From assembly GCA_963761445.1 (NCBI GenBank), contig CAVXHV010000009.1:372001-436000 (forward strand): a DNA stretch of 64,000 nucleotides, given 5' to 3'. How positions within the stretch are numbered: the stretch's first letter is position 1; every line of letters begins with the position of its first letter. Of this stretch, positions 47,897 to 58,698 are shown one piece after another. This DNA is from CAVXHV01 sp963761445 (GTDB lineage: Bacteria; Planctomycetota; Planctomycetia; Isosphaerales; Isosphaeraceae). The translations under genes and the position numbers were made by a program. The notes under the pieces were generated by a model, which had not been told where the DNA came from, searched no databases, and saw only the letters and a list, made by a program, of their open reading frames with translations.

Positions 47897-48335
47897 TTAA
47901 CTGCCTGGCGGGCTAACCAACCCTTTCACCCCAAGGTGAATCAACTCCGAGCCCGGATAATCCGTAAAAACGGTGATCTGCCCCTCTAAGAGGCCGGGAG
48001 CCGCCATTGCGACCTCGACCACAACATCACAAGTTGTCCCCGGCGGCAAATTATTCGGAAGCTGCGCCGCCTTCACGCACCCGCCTGGGACGCACGCTAC
48101 CGACGAGCCGAGGACGATCAGCCCGCGCGCTTCGGTTCGTCAAACGAAACACCACAGGCACCCTGGCGCCGACCGCTGCTTCACCAAACGCCTTCGTTGG
48201 CGCGTCAATGGACACCGCACCATGACGCACCTCCGCGGCGCCGCTCACCCCACGCCTGCTCATGTATCCGACGCAGCAGCTCAGCACAGCCACGAACGTT
48301 AGAACTCCAGACAGAAATCGGAAAACTCGGCTCAT
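47897..48335 (-). CDS. DUF1573 domain protein, second copy (one frameshift)
   Basis: 146 residues. A signal anchor (FLSGVLTFVAVLSCCVGYM) is followed by the DUF1573 beta-sandwich: SIDAPTKAFGEAAVGARVPV, VFRLTNRSARA, then after a one-base shift at about 48131 IVLGSSVACVPGGCVKAAQL, NNLPPGTTCDVVVEVAMAAP and EGQITVFTDYPGSELIHLGV. The shift restores every expected strand, so it is clearly one gene. DUF1573 domains are Ig/MSP-like modules found in exported proteins. The start lies 3 bases after the upstream DUF1573 gene, indicating an operon. Confidence 0.85.
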
Positions 48336-48338
48336 GGT

Positions 48339-48842
48339 TCACCCCGAGTTGCTGCCAGAAGAACCCGTACCGCTCACGGAACCCGAGACACGCCCGCCAA
48401 CCCGTAGAGTGATTTTGACGTGTCCCGGCGCGTTAGTAAGCAGCCGGAGTGGCACGCTTATGTCGCCACTTTTCCGACGAGTGTAGACGATAAAGCGCAC
48501 GGCGCGCGTCGCGTGCGCAGGGACTATCGTTGGGAGGTCACTCACCCTGACGAACCCGCACGGGGTCTCCACACCCATGATCATGACAGGCTGCTCGTAA
48601 CAGTTAGTGACTTGAAACGAGACGGTAGGGCGCTGCCCCTGCTCCACCACTCCGAATGATTTTGAGTAGTCATCGACGATTAATCGATCTCCGTGAAGGT
48701 AAGCCCAAGCGGAGCTGATCGAGCCGAACCCGATGAGAGCCCATCCGAGTACGGCTGCTGCCCCGACATTGATAAACACCAACGTGGTTGATGTCCACGA
48801 CAGCCGTATGTTCCGGATCCCGGTCGCCAGCGCGGCGTTCAT
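48339..48842 (-). CDS. DUF1573 domain protein, first copy
   Basis: 167 residues, intact. MNAALATGIRNIRLSWTSTT precedes a membrane helix (LVFINVGAAAVLGWALIGFG). The DUF1573 module follows: KSFGVVEQGQRPTVSFQVTN, VMIMGVETPCGFVRVSDLP, IVPAHATRAVRFIVYTRRKS, then PLRLLTNAPGHVKITLRVGG, ending in a Ser/Gly-rich tail. The Cys in PCGFV matches the usual conserved cysteine of the family. ATG 48842 is preferred to 48875 because a GGAGGAAG lies between them. It is the first clear gene of the eight-gene minus-strand run. Confidence 0.85.
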   Translation of the reverse strand: MNAALATGIRNIRLSWTSTTLVFINVGAAAVLGWALIGFGSISSAWAYLHGDRLIVDDYSKSFGVVEQGQRPTVSFQVTNCYEQPVMIMGVETPCGFVRVSDLPTIVPAHATRAVRFIVYTRRKSGDISVPLRLLTNAPGHVKITLRVGGRVSGSVSGTGSSGSNSG

Positions 48843-49762
48843 GCTGCACCGCCCTTCCTCCCGCGAGGGTGGCATTCATACCGCGGAGCCAGCGGCGTGA
48901 GGGAGCCGCACTGCGCGGGCATTTCCAGCGGCCGGGCTAACAGTGCGCCGGCCGAACCCTTTGGTCCTTCGGGTGTTATTAGCCCCCCCCGGGGGGGCAC
49001 AGTTGGCACCTTGTGCGACGTCGAGCTCAGCGCTTAAGACGGCGGTCGATCGGATGTCGGAGCGCGTTCGCACTGGCACTCTTGAATCGCAACCGAACAA
49101 CCGCGGTGGTCTGCGAGTGTGACGGCAACCGTCCGACCCGCCGCGCGAGAACGAACCGCCCAAAGGCACTTTCGCGCACGTCCACATTGTTGCTGCCTCG
49201 ATTCTGCAGAGCGAGACCCGAGAAGCACCGGGTATATTACCAGCGCCAAACCGCCCGTCAAGGCTCCCGTCAGTTTCTTTTTCGCCGAGTGCCTGAGCCG
49301 CGGCGTGGTTGGTGCCCGCGGAACCACTCTCGGCGAAGAACACGCCCCGAATTGTGCTCCTCGCTTTCCCCTCGATGGACCGCAGCGTCTCGCGTCCATA
49401 AGAGTCCCTGCGCGTAGACGAGCGCCTGGACGGGGTGAGCGAACGGCCGAGATCGTGCACTCTGTCGGATTGGTCCTAGAGCAGGCACCACCGGAGAGGA
49501 TCAGGCCGACGTCGCCGTCCGAGACGTGGCACCGCGCTGATTCGCGTCTAACCGTAACGACTTTCCTAGAGCTCTTAGGCACACGCCAAGTCCGTTGTCG
49601 GCGTAGCGCGCCGCACAGACGAAACAACCCGCACAATCGTTTGAGTTTCTCGTCCAGCGGGTCGATCTGATAAAGGGAGGGCACATCGCCTCGGGCGATC
49701 TGCGTTGCGCCATCGACCCAACGACCAGCAAAGCTGACGCCCGGGCAGTCGAGGGTGCGGTC
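48843..49762. other. Divergent spacer with a possible degraded small membrane-protein gene
   Basis: 920 bp between the minus-strand operon and the plus-strand lipoprotein gene. Minus-strand frames contain a membrane-helix-like KKKLTGALTGGLALVIYPVL (about 49280-49220) and, in another frame, LALQNRGSNNVDVRESAFGR ending FKSASANALRHPIDRRLKR at about 49034. Joined by a frameshift these could be a third DUF1573-like or pilus-associated gene, but I cannot reconstruct a convincing protein. It also has a C8G7 palindrome at 48982-48998. Confidence 0.3.
48982..48998. repeat. C8G7 self-complementary GC tract
   Basis: The 17-base gccccccccgggggggc is an almost perfect palindrome with no loop, beside an ATTA sequence. 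It is prone to sequencing and replication error and may form a cruciform or GC clamp. Confidence 0.7.
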
Positions 49763-51061
49763 ATGGCCGGTCCGAAGGCTTCATACTCACTGTCCACGCG
49801 GTTTTTTGCAACGATGCTGTTGTCGCTCCCGCTCCTATCGGGCTGCGTGCTCGGCCCGACTGCCCTGCGGAAGACCCACGGGCGATACCACGAAGCCGTG
49901 AAGCAAGTGCAGGATGAGGCGCTCCTGCGCAACCTGGTCCGGCTGCGGTACACCGAGGCACTCAGCACGCTGGATATCGCCTCGATCACCGCCCAGTTCG
50001 AGGCCGACGCCAGCGCCGAGGCGAGGCCGTTCTTCGGTACGCCGAACCCAGCCGGCACTAACATCTTCAGGACCTTCACGAAAGTCCTGCCCGACGTCCT
50101 CGTGAGCGGCGCCGACCGGCCCACCATCTCGCTGCAGCCCTCGGATGAAGCACAAGAAATCAGCCGTTTCCTCAGGCGATTGAACGCGGAGAACTTTGCA
50201 TTCTTCGTCGAGAGCGGCATCTCCCCGACCACGTTGTCCCTGCTCTGGTTCGATGCCATCAACCGCGTCAATAATGCGCCGGCCATGCGAAAATCGAACC
50301 TCGTCGACGCCGAGATCCGCGACTTCGCCGCGTTTCGCCGCTCCGTCGAGCTTCTCGAAGAGCTCGAACGGAACAAAGTCGTCCAGTTCGTCGTGCGCGA
50401 GCCGTTTGAGCCACTGGGCCGCCCGGTCGCGGCTGAGTGGGTATCGCAGTCGGATCAGCTCGCGGCCACCAAGGAAGGGATGGAGTATCACGACGGCGCG
50501 ACCCCGGGAACGCTCGTCCTGGTGCGCCGCCAGCGAAGCCTGCGGCTCAAAGTCAATCAGCTTGCACAGGGATGCCCACCGCTTTTGGAATTCTGGCACT
50601 TGCTGAACCTTGAGCCCGGGCTGCCGGAATACGAGTTGATCATCGGCGAGGCCGACCCATTCCCGGAATCCATTCCGGCCGCGCCCCGCAGGCAGATCGT
50701 CCTCGAGCCACGCTCGACGTTCGAGGCGCTCATCTTCATGTCTCACGGTGTCACCGTTCCGCCCGACCATCTCGAGCAGGGTCTCGTACGGCAGACCACG
50801 CTTCCCGACGGTCAACTCTTCGATTGGTCCGAGCTCACTCGCGGCGTTTTCCAGGTTGAGCACGTCAAGCAGCATCATCGCCCCAAGCATGCATACGTGG
50901 CTGTTAAATTTCGCGACTACTGGTTCTTTATCGACGACCGCGACCATAACAGCAAAATGGCCTTCAACCAGGTCTACCACCTCTCACGCCTGGACCTCGC
51001 CGTCTCCGGCGCGCGGCTCGAGCGAACGCGGCCCGTATTGACCTTGCCTCTCGGCCGCTAA
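49763..51061 (+). CDS. Predicted outer lipoprotein, hypothetical
   Basis: 432 residues, intact. The signal ends in a lipobox (MLLSLPLLSGC, Cys about 28). The mature protein begins VLGPTALRKTHGRYHEAVKQ, followed by VQDEALLRNLVRLRYTEALS, a block recognisable in uncharacterised planctomycete and proteobacterial lipoproteins. Later it has PTISLQPSDEAQEISRFL and a C-terminal FRDYWFFIDDRDHNSKMAF. No catalytic motif identified. It is divergent from the cysteine-rich operon and codirectional with the kinase gene 285 bases downstream. Confidence 0.75.
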   Translation: MAGPKASYSLSTRFFATMLLSLPLLSGCVLGPTALRKTHGRYHEAVKQVQDEALLRNLVRLRYTEALSTLDIASITAQFEADASAEARPFFGTPNPAGTNIFRTFTKVLPDVLVSGADRPTISLQPSDEAQEISRFLRRLNAENFAFFVESGISPTTLSLLWFDAINRVNNAPAMRKSNLVDAEIRDFAAFRRSVELLEELERNKVVQFVVREPFEPLGRPVAAEWVSQSDQLAATKEGMEYHDGATPGTLVLVRRQRSLRLKVNQLAQGCPPLLEFWHLLNLEPGLPEYELIIGEADPFPESIPAAPRRQIVLEPRSTFEALIFMSHGVTVPPDHLEQGLVRQTTLPDGQLFDWSELTRGVFQVEHVKQHHRPKHAYVAVKFRDYWFFIDDRDHNSKMAFNQVYHLSRLDLAVSGARLERTRPVLTLPLGR

Positions 51062-51346
51062 ACAGCCGACCAGAAACGTCACAACCACTGCTGCGCGCGT
51101 AAGGAACTTGGCCGACCCCGCCACCCAGACGGCAAGGAAAAGCGGGCTGGCCACTGGCAGCGACCAAACGAATCGATTAAACTCATTGATGAAGCAATGA
51201 ACGATGGCATGCACCGCTGGAGTCGGCGTTGTCCGAGTGCTTAGAACGTTCACCACCGACCGAGCCAAGGTCTCCAGTGTTCGCAATAGTTTAAACGCCC
51301 CGACGGTGCCGGCCAGGTCGGGTCGAGCAACGTCCATCCAAGATCG

Positions 51347-54300
51347 ATGACGATGAACACCGACGCTATGAAAGCCTCACCCGTGGCCGCTCCCGCGGCG
51401 GAGCCCGGTCGCAACGGCAGCGGGAAGGCTGCCGGCAACGGATTGCGTGCAAACGGCGATAAGACGTCGTTCTCACAGCTATCAACATTGATCGCGTCCT
51501 CCTCTTTGGGCGGCGGTTTCAACCCGGTCCTTGCCGATCTGGTCGAGAAGCTGACCCAGGCCATTCAAGCAGGGGATCCGGTTGACGTCGAAGCCGTGGC
51601 CACGGAGCATCCGGAGCATGCCGAAACGATCCGCCGCCTGATGCCGGCGCTTCGCCAGCTCGCGGGGCTGCGACCGCCGGGGGCTTCGGGTCAAGCCGCC
51701 GCTCTACCCGCCGCCGGGCTCCGGATCGAAGCGGGACGGCGACTGGGTGACTTCGTGTTACATCGGGAGCTCGGTCGAGGAGGGATGGGAATCGTCTTCG
51801 AGGCGGTTCAAGAATCACTCGGGCGACGGGTCGCACTCAAGATCCTCCCGACCGCGGCAACCCTCGATTCGCGGGCCAGGCAGCGCTTCCAGATCGAAGC
51901 CCAGGCCGCGGCCTGCCTCCAGCACCCGCACATCGTCCCCGTGCATGCCGTCAATCTGGCAGACGAGGTTCCTTACTATGCCATGCAGCTCGTGGAGGGA
52001 ATGAGCCTGGCCGATCTGATCGCGGACCTGCGCCGGCTGGCCTGGCCAAACGCTCCGGCTCAGCCGCGTGCCGACGATGACGCAACGATCGACCCCCTGC
52101 TCTCCCGCCTCCTCTTCGATCGGTTCGATCCCACCGCCGAGGCGGTCAGGAGCAATTCAGGCGGGCCGACCCATCACGACGGCGCGGGGCGGCCTCCAGA
52201 GCCGGCCGCGCCCCAGTTCGGCTGGCCGTTCAGCGTCCCTGTGGTTCGTTCCATCCGGTCTTCGCCATACTTCCGGTCCGTGGCCAGACTGGGCGTCCAG
52301 GCCGCTCTGGCGCTCGAGTACGCCCACGGCCAGGGAATCGTGCATCGTGACGTCAAGCCGGCGAACTTGCTCATTGACCGCCGCGGATGCCTCTGGGTCA
52401 CGGACTTCGGACTGGCCAGACTACCCGTCGAGAGCGGCTTGACCCGTACCGGGGAGCTGGTCGGCACCGATCGCTACATGAGCCCGGAGCAGGCCGCCGG
52501 CAAGCAAGCCCTGATCGACCGCCGGACTGACATCTACTCACTCGGAGCAACGCTCTATGAGCTACTCACCTTTCAGCCGGCTTATGGCGCAAAAAACCCG
52601 CACCAGATCCTGCGCCAGATTGCCGAGACCGAGCCCGTTCGTATCCGCACGCTCAACCCGGCGGCGCCGACCGATCTGGTCACCGTCGTGGCCAAGGCGA
52701 TGGCCAGGGACCCCTCGGCCCGTTATCTCACGGCGCAACATCTGGCCGACGATCTGAACCGATTCCTCGAAGGACGGCCGGTCGCAGCCCGGCCGACTCC
52801 GTCCTGGGTGCGCGTGCTGAAGTCGGCGCGGCGGCGGCCGGTCCTCACCGCGCTGTTCCTGCTCGTCCAGCTTCTCTTTTCGGCGCTCGTGGTCCTGGGG
52901 GTCTGGTCCTACCGGCGGATCAGCGGAGAGGCCGATGCCATCCGCCGCTTCGCAAGCTCGGAGTCGATGGCCCGCGTCGCATCGCAGCGCACCTCGGCCG
53001 CGCTGTTCCTCGACCGCGGAATCGCATCGGCCGAGCGCCAGCAGGTCGGTCGCGGCTTGCTCTGGATGCTTCGCGGCCTGGAATCGGCCCCGGTCGAGGC
53101 TGGCGACTTGCGCCGTCTCGCCGTGGCCAATGTCGTCTCCTGGGGGCAGCGCGCGTCGTTGCCGCGCGCGATTCTGCCGTGTGCGGCGCCGATCTCGGTT
53201 CTGGCCTTGAGCCCCGATGGCCAGACCGTCGCCACCGGCAGCGACGACGGGATCCTCACCCTCTGGGATGCGGAGTCCGGCCGCCTGATCGACTCGGCCC
53301 GCGCGCCGGATGCCAGGGTCGTCGCGATTGAGTTCCACCCTGATGGCGGCCTGCTCGCAACGTCCGCCAGGGACGGAACCGCGCGGCTCTGGGACGTGCG
53401 GCCTCTGCGCCCTCGCGGCGTGCCCATGCCCGTGGCCACCAGGGTCCTCGGCCGAATCGGCTTCGATCCCCTGGGACGGTCTTTCCTGACCGCGAGCTTC
53501 GAAGGCATTGTCCAGTTCTGCGACGCGCGGACCGGTCGGCCTTTCGGGCCTCGCCTGGATACGCACGACAGGACAGTGAACACACTGCTCGGCGTGGCGC
53601 TGCGGCCCGACGGCGCCCGGATTCTCACCTACGGACGCGACGGACGCGCCCAGCTCTGGGACACGGGCACGGGTCAGCCGCTGCTCAAACCGCTCCTGCA
53701 CGACGGCCGTGTGATGGTCGCAGTCTTCCGAGCCGACGGCAAGCGGATCGCAGCGGCCGGTGACAACGGCACGGAGGGGCGGGTCCACGTTTGGGATGCG
53801 GATAACGGCCGCCTCGTCGCCCAGTCGGAGCGGTTGGTCGGTGGTCTGTTCTCGATCGCCTTCCACCCCGACGGGCGAACGGTCGCCGTCGCTGGCCGAG
53901 ACGGAGTCGTTCGCCTGGTCGATGCCGAGACGGGCCAGGCTCGAGGCTGGCCGATGTCGGAAGGGGGACACGTCAATCGCTTCCGTTTCAGCCCGGACGG
54001 CCGGCTGCTCGTCACAGGCAGCCAGGATGGCACAGTCTGGTTCTTCGACGCCTGGACCGGCCGCCCTCTCGGGGCGACGCCAGACCACGAGGGCGAGATC
54101 TCCGGCCTGATCTTCCGCGCCGACGGCCGGAGACTCGTGACCGCCAGCCGCGACGGCTCGGCTCGAGTGTGGGACATTACAGCGATCGCCGATCCCGGTC
54201 GGGGCATACCCATGGCATCCTCCGCCCAGACGGCCGACTTGAGCCCGGATGGCCGGTTGCTCTCGACCGACGGCATCGACGGGACGGCGCGGGTGTTCGA

Positions 54301-56400
54301 CACCGCGACGGGCCGCCCCGTGCTCCCGCCGCTGGTGCACGCCAACGGGTTCGTGCGGTTCGCCCGGTTCAGCCCCGACGGCCGGCTTCTCGCCACCGGC
54401 GGCGACGACTCGATGGTCCGGATCTGGAACGTCGCCACCGGCGCGCCGGTCGGTCTCCCTTTGCCACAGCCTTCCTGGTCGCGTAACGCCCGGTTCAGCC
54501 CGGACGGGCGCCGACTCCTGGTCGGCCACACCGGTGGCACCGGCGCCCTCTGGGACCTCGCAACTTCTCGCCGCATCGGCCCGCTGCTCAAACATCCCGT
54601 CTTGGCCGGCCACGAGATCGGCCACCTGGCGTTCGACCACTCCGGCCGCATCGCCATCACCGGTTCCATGGTCACGGACAGGTCCGAGGCGACGGTGGGA
54701 TTCTGGGATGCGGCGACCGGCCGGCCGCTCGCCCCGTTCGCACGGTTCAACGAGGGAATCGCCCGGATGGTCGTCGCCCCCGGGCGTCTTGGGCCGCTCT
54801 ACGTCGTGGAAGGGGGCCTCCTGCACTCCCTCAGCCTCGGGTCGTTCCGCGAGACGCGCGCGCTCCGCTCGGTAGCCGCATCGAGGCCATCGCGCTCTCG
54901 CCCGGAGGGGAGACCTTGCTCGCCGGCGGGTCGGACAAGACGGCCCGTCTCCTCGATGTCCACTCCGGCCATCCGATCGGCCCCATCCTCGAACACGACG
55001 AGCCGGTCCGCGCCGTCGCGATCGCCCCCGACGGCAGCACACTCCTCACCCTGGCGGGAGAACGACTCCGGTTCTGGGACGCCGCGACCGGCAAGCGGCT
55101 CGGGCCGCCTCGCCTGCATCGCAACCAGGTGCGCCTCGATCGCTTCGATGACCGCTCACCCGTCTTCTTCAGCCCCGATGGCCACACCGCCATCAGTGTG
55201 GGCGGGTCCGTCGTCTTCTGGGACGTTCCCGGAATCGATCGTACCGTCACCCCCGATCCGGCGAAACTCGCCGGTTCAATCCAGGTCTTGACCGGGATGG
55301 ACCTGAGCGATTCCGGCGATGTTCGGATGCTCGATGCCAAGGCCTGGCAAAAGCGGCTCGCGGATCGAGATGCCTCAAACGCCGGCCTGACCGGCCTTTC
55401 CCAGTCTGATTTGCATGATCGGCTCGCATCCGAAGCCGAGCGCTCTCGACATTTCGTCGCGGCGCTGTGGCACCTCGACCGACTGGTCGCGGCCTCTCCC
55501 GACGACTGGTTCGCCCACGCCCGCCGGTCGCGCGCCCGCCGCGAAGCGGGCGATCAGACGGGCGCGGCCGCCGACCTTGCCCACGCCCGGAAGCTCGCCG
55601 CCGCGGGCGAAATGCAAGCCTGGGAGGTCCACGACGACTTTGATGGGGCCCGGGATGCGATGGCCCGCGGCCAATGGCAAGACGCCCGTGACCGCCTTCG
55701 CCGGCTCGCGAATACGACAGGCGAGAATCCCGCACTCCTCTGGCGGCTCGCCGAGGCCGACATTCGCCTGGAGCGCTTTGGCGATGCCGAGGTCGAGCTG
55801 GCTGCCGCCATCGACTCCCTCGGCAGGGCGAGCCTCGATTCGATGTTCTACCGGGATCTCCCCGGCTGGCTCTCCGCGCTTCGACTGCACAACGGCCACC
55901 ACGACCTCTATCGCGACGACTGCCGCAAGCTGCTCGAATGGACCAGCGACGGACTGGACCCGCTCATCGCCTTCTTCGTCGTGTGGAACTGTTGCGTTGG
56001 CCCCGATGCCGTCGACGACCCCGAAATTCCCGTGCAGATCGCGGAAGCAGCCCTCATCTCCGCCAAGGGTAACCTCCGGCGGATGATTCTCTCTGCATCC
56101 GGGGCTGCTCTCTTTCGCGCCGGCCGTCATCACCAGGCCATCGCGCGACTCGAAGAGGCCGAGCGAGATTGGGACGGCGACCGCTCGCCGCTCGTGGCCT
56201 TTCTGGCCATGGCCAATCAGGCGCACGGCCGCACGGCCGAGGCCCGGCGCTGGCTCGACCGGCTCCGCAACCGCACGCCCATTAATGCGGCCGACTGGTA
56301 CGCACCCTGGGATGAGCTCGAAGTCGCGAACCTCCAGCGCGAGGCCGAGGCCGTCGTGCTCCTGGACCCGGTCTTCCCCGCCGACCCGTTCCAGCACTGA
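51347..56400 (+). CDS. Ser/Thr protein kinase with WD40 repeats and C-terminal TPR-like region (one frameshift)
   Basis: About 1684 residues. A DUF-like N-terminus (LVEKLTQAIQAGDPVDVEAV, ATEHPEHAETIRRLMP) is typical of planctomycete kinases. The kinase domain runs from about 136: glycine loop LGRGGMGIVFEA, lysine in VALKIL, catalytic HRDVKPANLL (about 332), DFG in WVTDFGLAR and SPEQA. It carries an insert of about 80 residues before the HRD helix. A membrane helix (LTALFLLVQLLFSALVVLGV, about 498-520) separates it from about 14 WD40 blades. A shift at about 54862, in a gacgcgcgcgctc run, leads to IEAIALSPGG; TPR-like helices finish the protein. It senses an external or envelope signal by inference. 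It converges on an ECF sigma gene. Confidence 0.92.
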
Positions 56401-56406
56401 ACAAAT

Positions 56407-57021
56407 TCACGACTCAGGCTCCAGAAGCCCCCGCAGCCGCAGCACGCTGCGCAGCAATCGGGACTTCACGGCCCCCTCGCTGATCCCAAGCGCCAGAGCA
56501 ATCGCCGCCGTGCTGAGCTGCTCGAGATGCCGCATCACCAGGATCTCGCGGTCCTTCTCCTTGAGTGAAGTGAGCGCCTCCATGATTCGTTGATTTCGCT
56601 CCTTTCGAGCCAGCCGATCGCTGGGACTGCTCTCATCGGTGAACAGCCGCGAGACCAGCTCCACCGCCGATTTATCCGGAATCCCCACCTCGTGCCTCTC
56701 ACGCAGAATGCTGCGGCGCTGGGCCCCGACATGCCGCCGGTGCGCATCGATGATCCGCTCTCCCGCAAGCTGGCGCAACCAGGCAAAGTAGGGCAGCGGT
56801 CGTTCGACCAAGTACTTGTCCAGCCGACCCGCGGCCTCGACCAGCGTGTCCTGGACGACGTCCGAGGGATCAACCCGACCGGCAATCCGCGGATCCAATC
56901 GGGCCGCCACCATACGGCGCAGCTCACCCCGGAAGAGCTGCAAGAGAGCCTCGCGGGCCTTTGCATCTCCCCGTGTCGCTCCGTCCAGAAGCCGCTGCGT
57001 CACCGACTCGGGATCCGGCAT
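56407..57021 (-). CDS. ECF RNA polymerase sigma factor, kinase-associated group
   Basis: 204 residues. Region 2: AREALLQLFRGELRRMVAAR, DPSDVVQDTLVEAAGRLD, YFAWLRQLAGERIIDAHRRH. Region 4: LKEKDREILVMRHLEQLSTA and IALALGISEGAVKSRLLRS, a clear helix-turn-helix. ATG 57021 (MPDPESVTQRLLDGA) starts the domain with GAGG close by; ATG 57054 is an alternative. Planctomycete ECF groups with Ser/Thr-kinase neighbours are well known, and here the two genes converge with a 6-base gap. I infer regulation of the factor by phosphorylation, since no anti-sigma gene is seen. Confidence 0.92.
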   Translation of the reverse strand: MPDPESVTQRLLDGATRGDAKAREALLQLFRGELRRMVAARLDPRIAGRVDPSDVVQDTLVEAAGRLDKYLVERPLPYFAWLRQLAGERIIDAHRRHVGAQRRSILRERHEVGIPDKSAVELVSRLFTDESSPSDRLARKERNQRIMEALTSLKEKDREILVMRHLEQLSTAAIALALGISEGAVKSRLLRSVLRLRGLLEPES

Positions 57022-57212
57022 GATCCTCGTCTCGCGGATTCTCCCATCCTGCAAGACCCCACTCCTATCTACCCCGCAGGATTCTTCGATTTGGTTTCAC
57101 TTTCGCCATCGATCGTTTCTGCGGCCCTTGCAACTCTTCAAGATCAAAATCGATACAGCCGATACAACCGTTAAATATTGCCAATGTGAATACGCGCTAC
57201 CCGAGGACTTGA

Positions 57213-58692
57213 ATGTTACGTAACTTCGGCGTCTCCATATGGTTAGGTGGAGTCTTGCTGCTTTGCTTCGCACCGGCAGCCTCCGCGCAAGGGATCATCG
57301 TCCCCAGCGCCGGGCCGATCAATAGTGCGATGGCCGGCGCATCGACGGCGGCGCCGACCGACTTCGGAGCCAGCTACTGGAACCCGGCGATCTTGAGCGG
57401 GCTGGAAGACAACGAGGTTCTGATTGGGTCGGCGCTGAGCCTGCCGAGCATTCATCTGCAAAGCGCGATCGCGGCCGATTCGATCGGCGGCCTGTTTCCG
57501 ACCACAGATCGATACGGCCAGGCACGAAGTAACAGCGGGGTCGCGGCCGGCCTTGCTACCGGCTTCTCGTCCCGGATGAGCGACGACTCGCCCGTGACCT
57601 TCGGCCTGGGAGTCTTCAGCCTGGCCGGCGGAGGCGTGAACTTTCCCGGAAGTAACCAGGTGCCGGTTTTGACGCCGCAGCTCCCGCCCAAGTACTACGG
57701 GTTCGGGCCGATCTACTCCAATGCCGCGCTGCTCTCGATCAACCCCATGGCCTCGTTGCAACTGACCGATCGACTCGCAATCGGTGGCGGGCCGATCATC
57801 ACCACGGGCTCGCCGACATTCAGCCCCGCGTTTTTGCGCCCGGCCCGAAAAACCTGCTCGGGATCAGTTCCTTTCCCGCCGCCACCAATACCCGTCCCGA
57901 CTGGGCGCGGGCTTCCAGGTCGGCCTGTTCTTCGAGGTCAACCAGGACTGGAACCTCGGCTTCTCCTACAAGAGCCCGATCTGGATGGAAAAATGGGACT
58001 ACAACGCAGCGACTCCGCGCCTGGTCGGGCGCACGATTGGCGTCCAGGCAGGACTTCCCGAGATCTTCTCGTGGGGAGTCGCATACAAGGGCTTTGAGCG
58101 GACCTTGATCGATGTCGATCTCCGCTACATCGACTATGCCAACACGCCGCTCTTTGGAACGAAGGTCGTCGACGGCGGCCTCGGCTGGCAAAGTGTGTTC
58201 GCGGTGGCGTTCGGCGTCCAGTACAAGGCGACCGAAAAACTCACCCTGCTGGGAGGATATCTGTACAACACCAACCCCGTCCGCAACGAGACAACGCTCT
58301 TCAACGTCCAGGCACCCGGCATCATCACCAACACACTCTCGATGGGTGCCTCGTACACCATCACCGAAGACATCACGGCAACGCTCTCCTGGGTTCACGG
58401 CTTCCGCAACTCGTCCGAGGGCTCGATCCTGCAGCTTCCGGGGTCTTCGGTCAGGCTCGATTCGCAAGTTGATACGCTCTGGATGGGCGTGAACATCAAA
58501 TTCGGCCGCAAGAAACGAACCGAACCTGCGGAAAGCCTGGGCGATTTCTCCCGCGACCAACCCATTCCAATGCCACCGAGCAGTTATGAGCCAGGAATCA
58601 CCGTCCCATCAAGCCCTGCCTTCACAGGAGACGGCGGCACGATCGAGAGCGCCGTTTCCGAAGTTGCACCGTCGCTGCCGGTCCCCAGATAG
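57213..58692 (+). CDS. OMPP1/FadL/TodX-family outer-membrane transport protein (two frameshifts)
   Basis: About 490 residues. A signal peptide (IWLGGVLLLCFAPAASAQ) is followed by GPINSAMAGASTAAPTDFGA and SYWNPAILSGL, the FadL N-terminal motif with NPA. The barrel continues to a C-terminal strand VDTLWMGVNIKFGRKK and a Pro/Ser-rich tail. Two single-base losses are evident: T5 at 57833-57837 (six needed, giving AFFAPGPKNLLGISSFPA) and GGG at about 57903 (four needed, giving RPDWGAGFQVGLFFE). Both are homopolymer contractions. FadL-type channels import hydrophobic substrates such as fatty acids or aromatics; the specific substrate is unknown. Confidence 0.85.
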
Positions 58693-58698
58693 TGGGCT

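Noticed and set aside
49835..50980. A 381-codon minus-strand frame over the lipoprotein gene
   Set aside because: No ribosome site or recognisable motif; the plus-strand frame has a lipobox and conserved blocks.
52562..55042. An 826-codon open frame antisense to the kinase-WD40 gene
   Set aside because: Its composition (Arg, Gly, Pro rich, no motif) is that of the complement of high-GC coding DNA, and the plus strand has full kinase and WD40 motifs.
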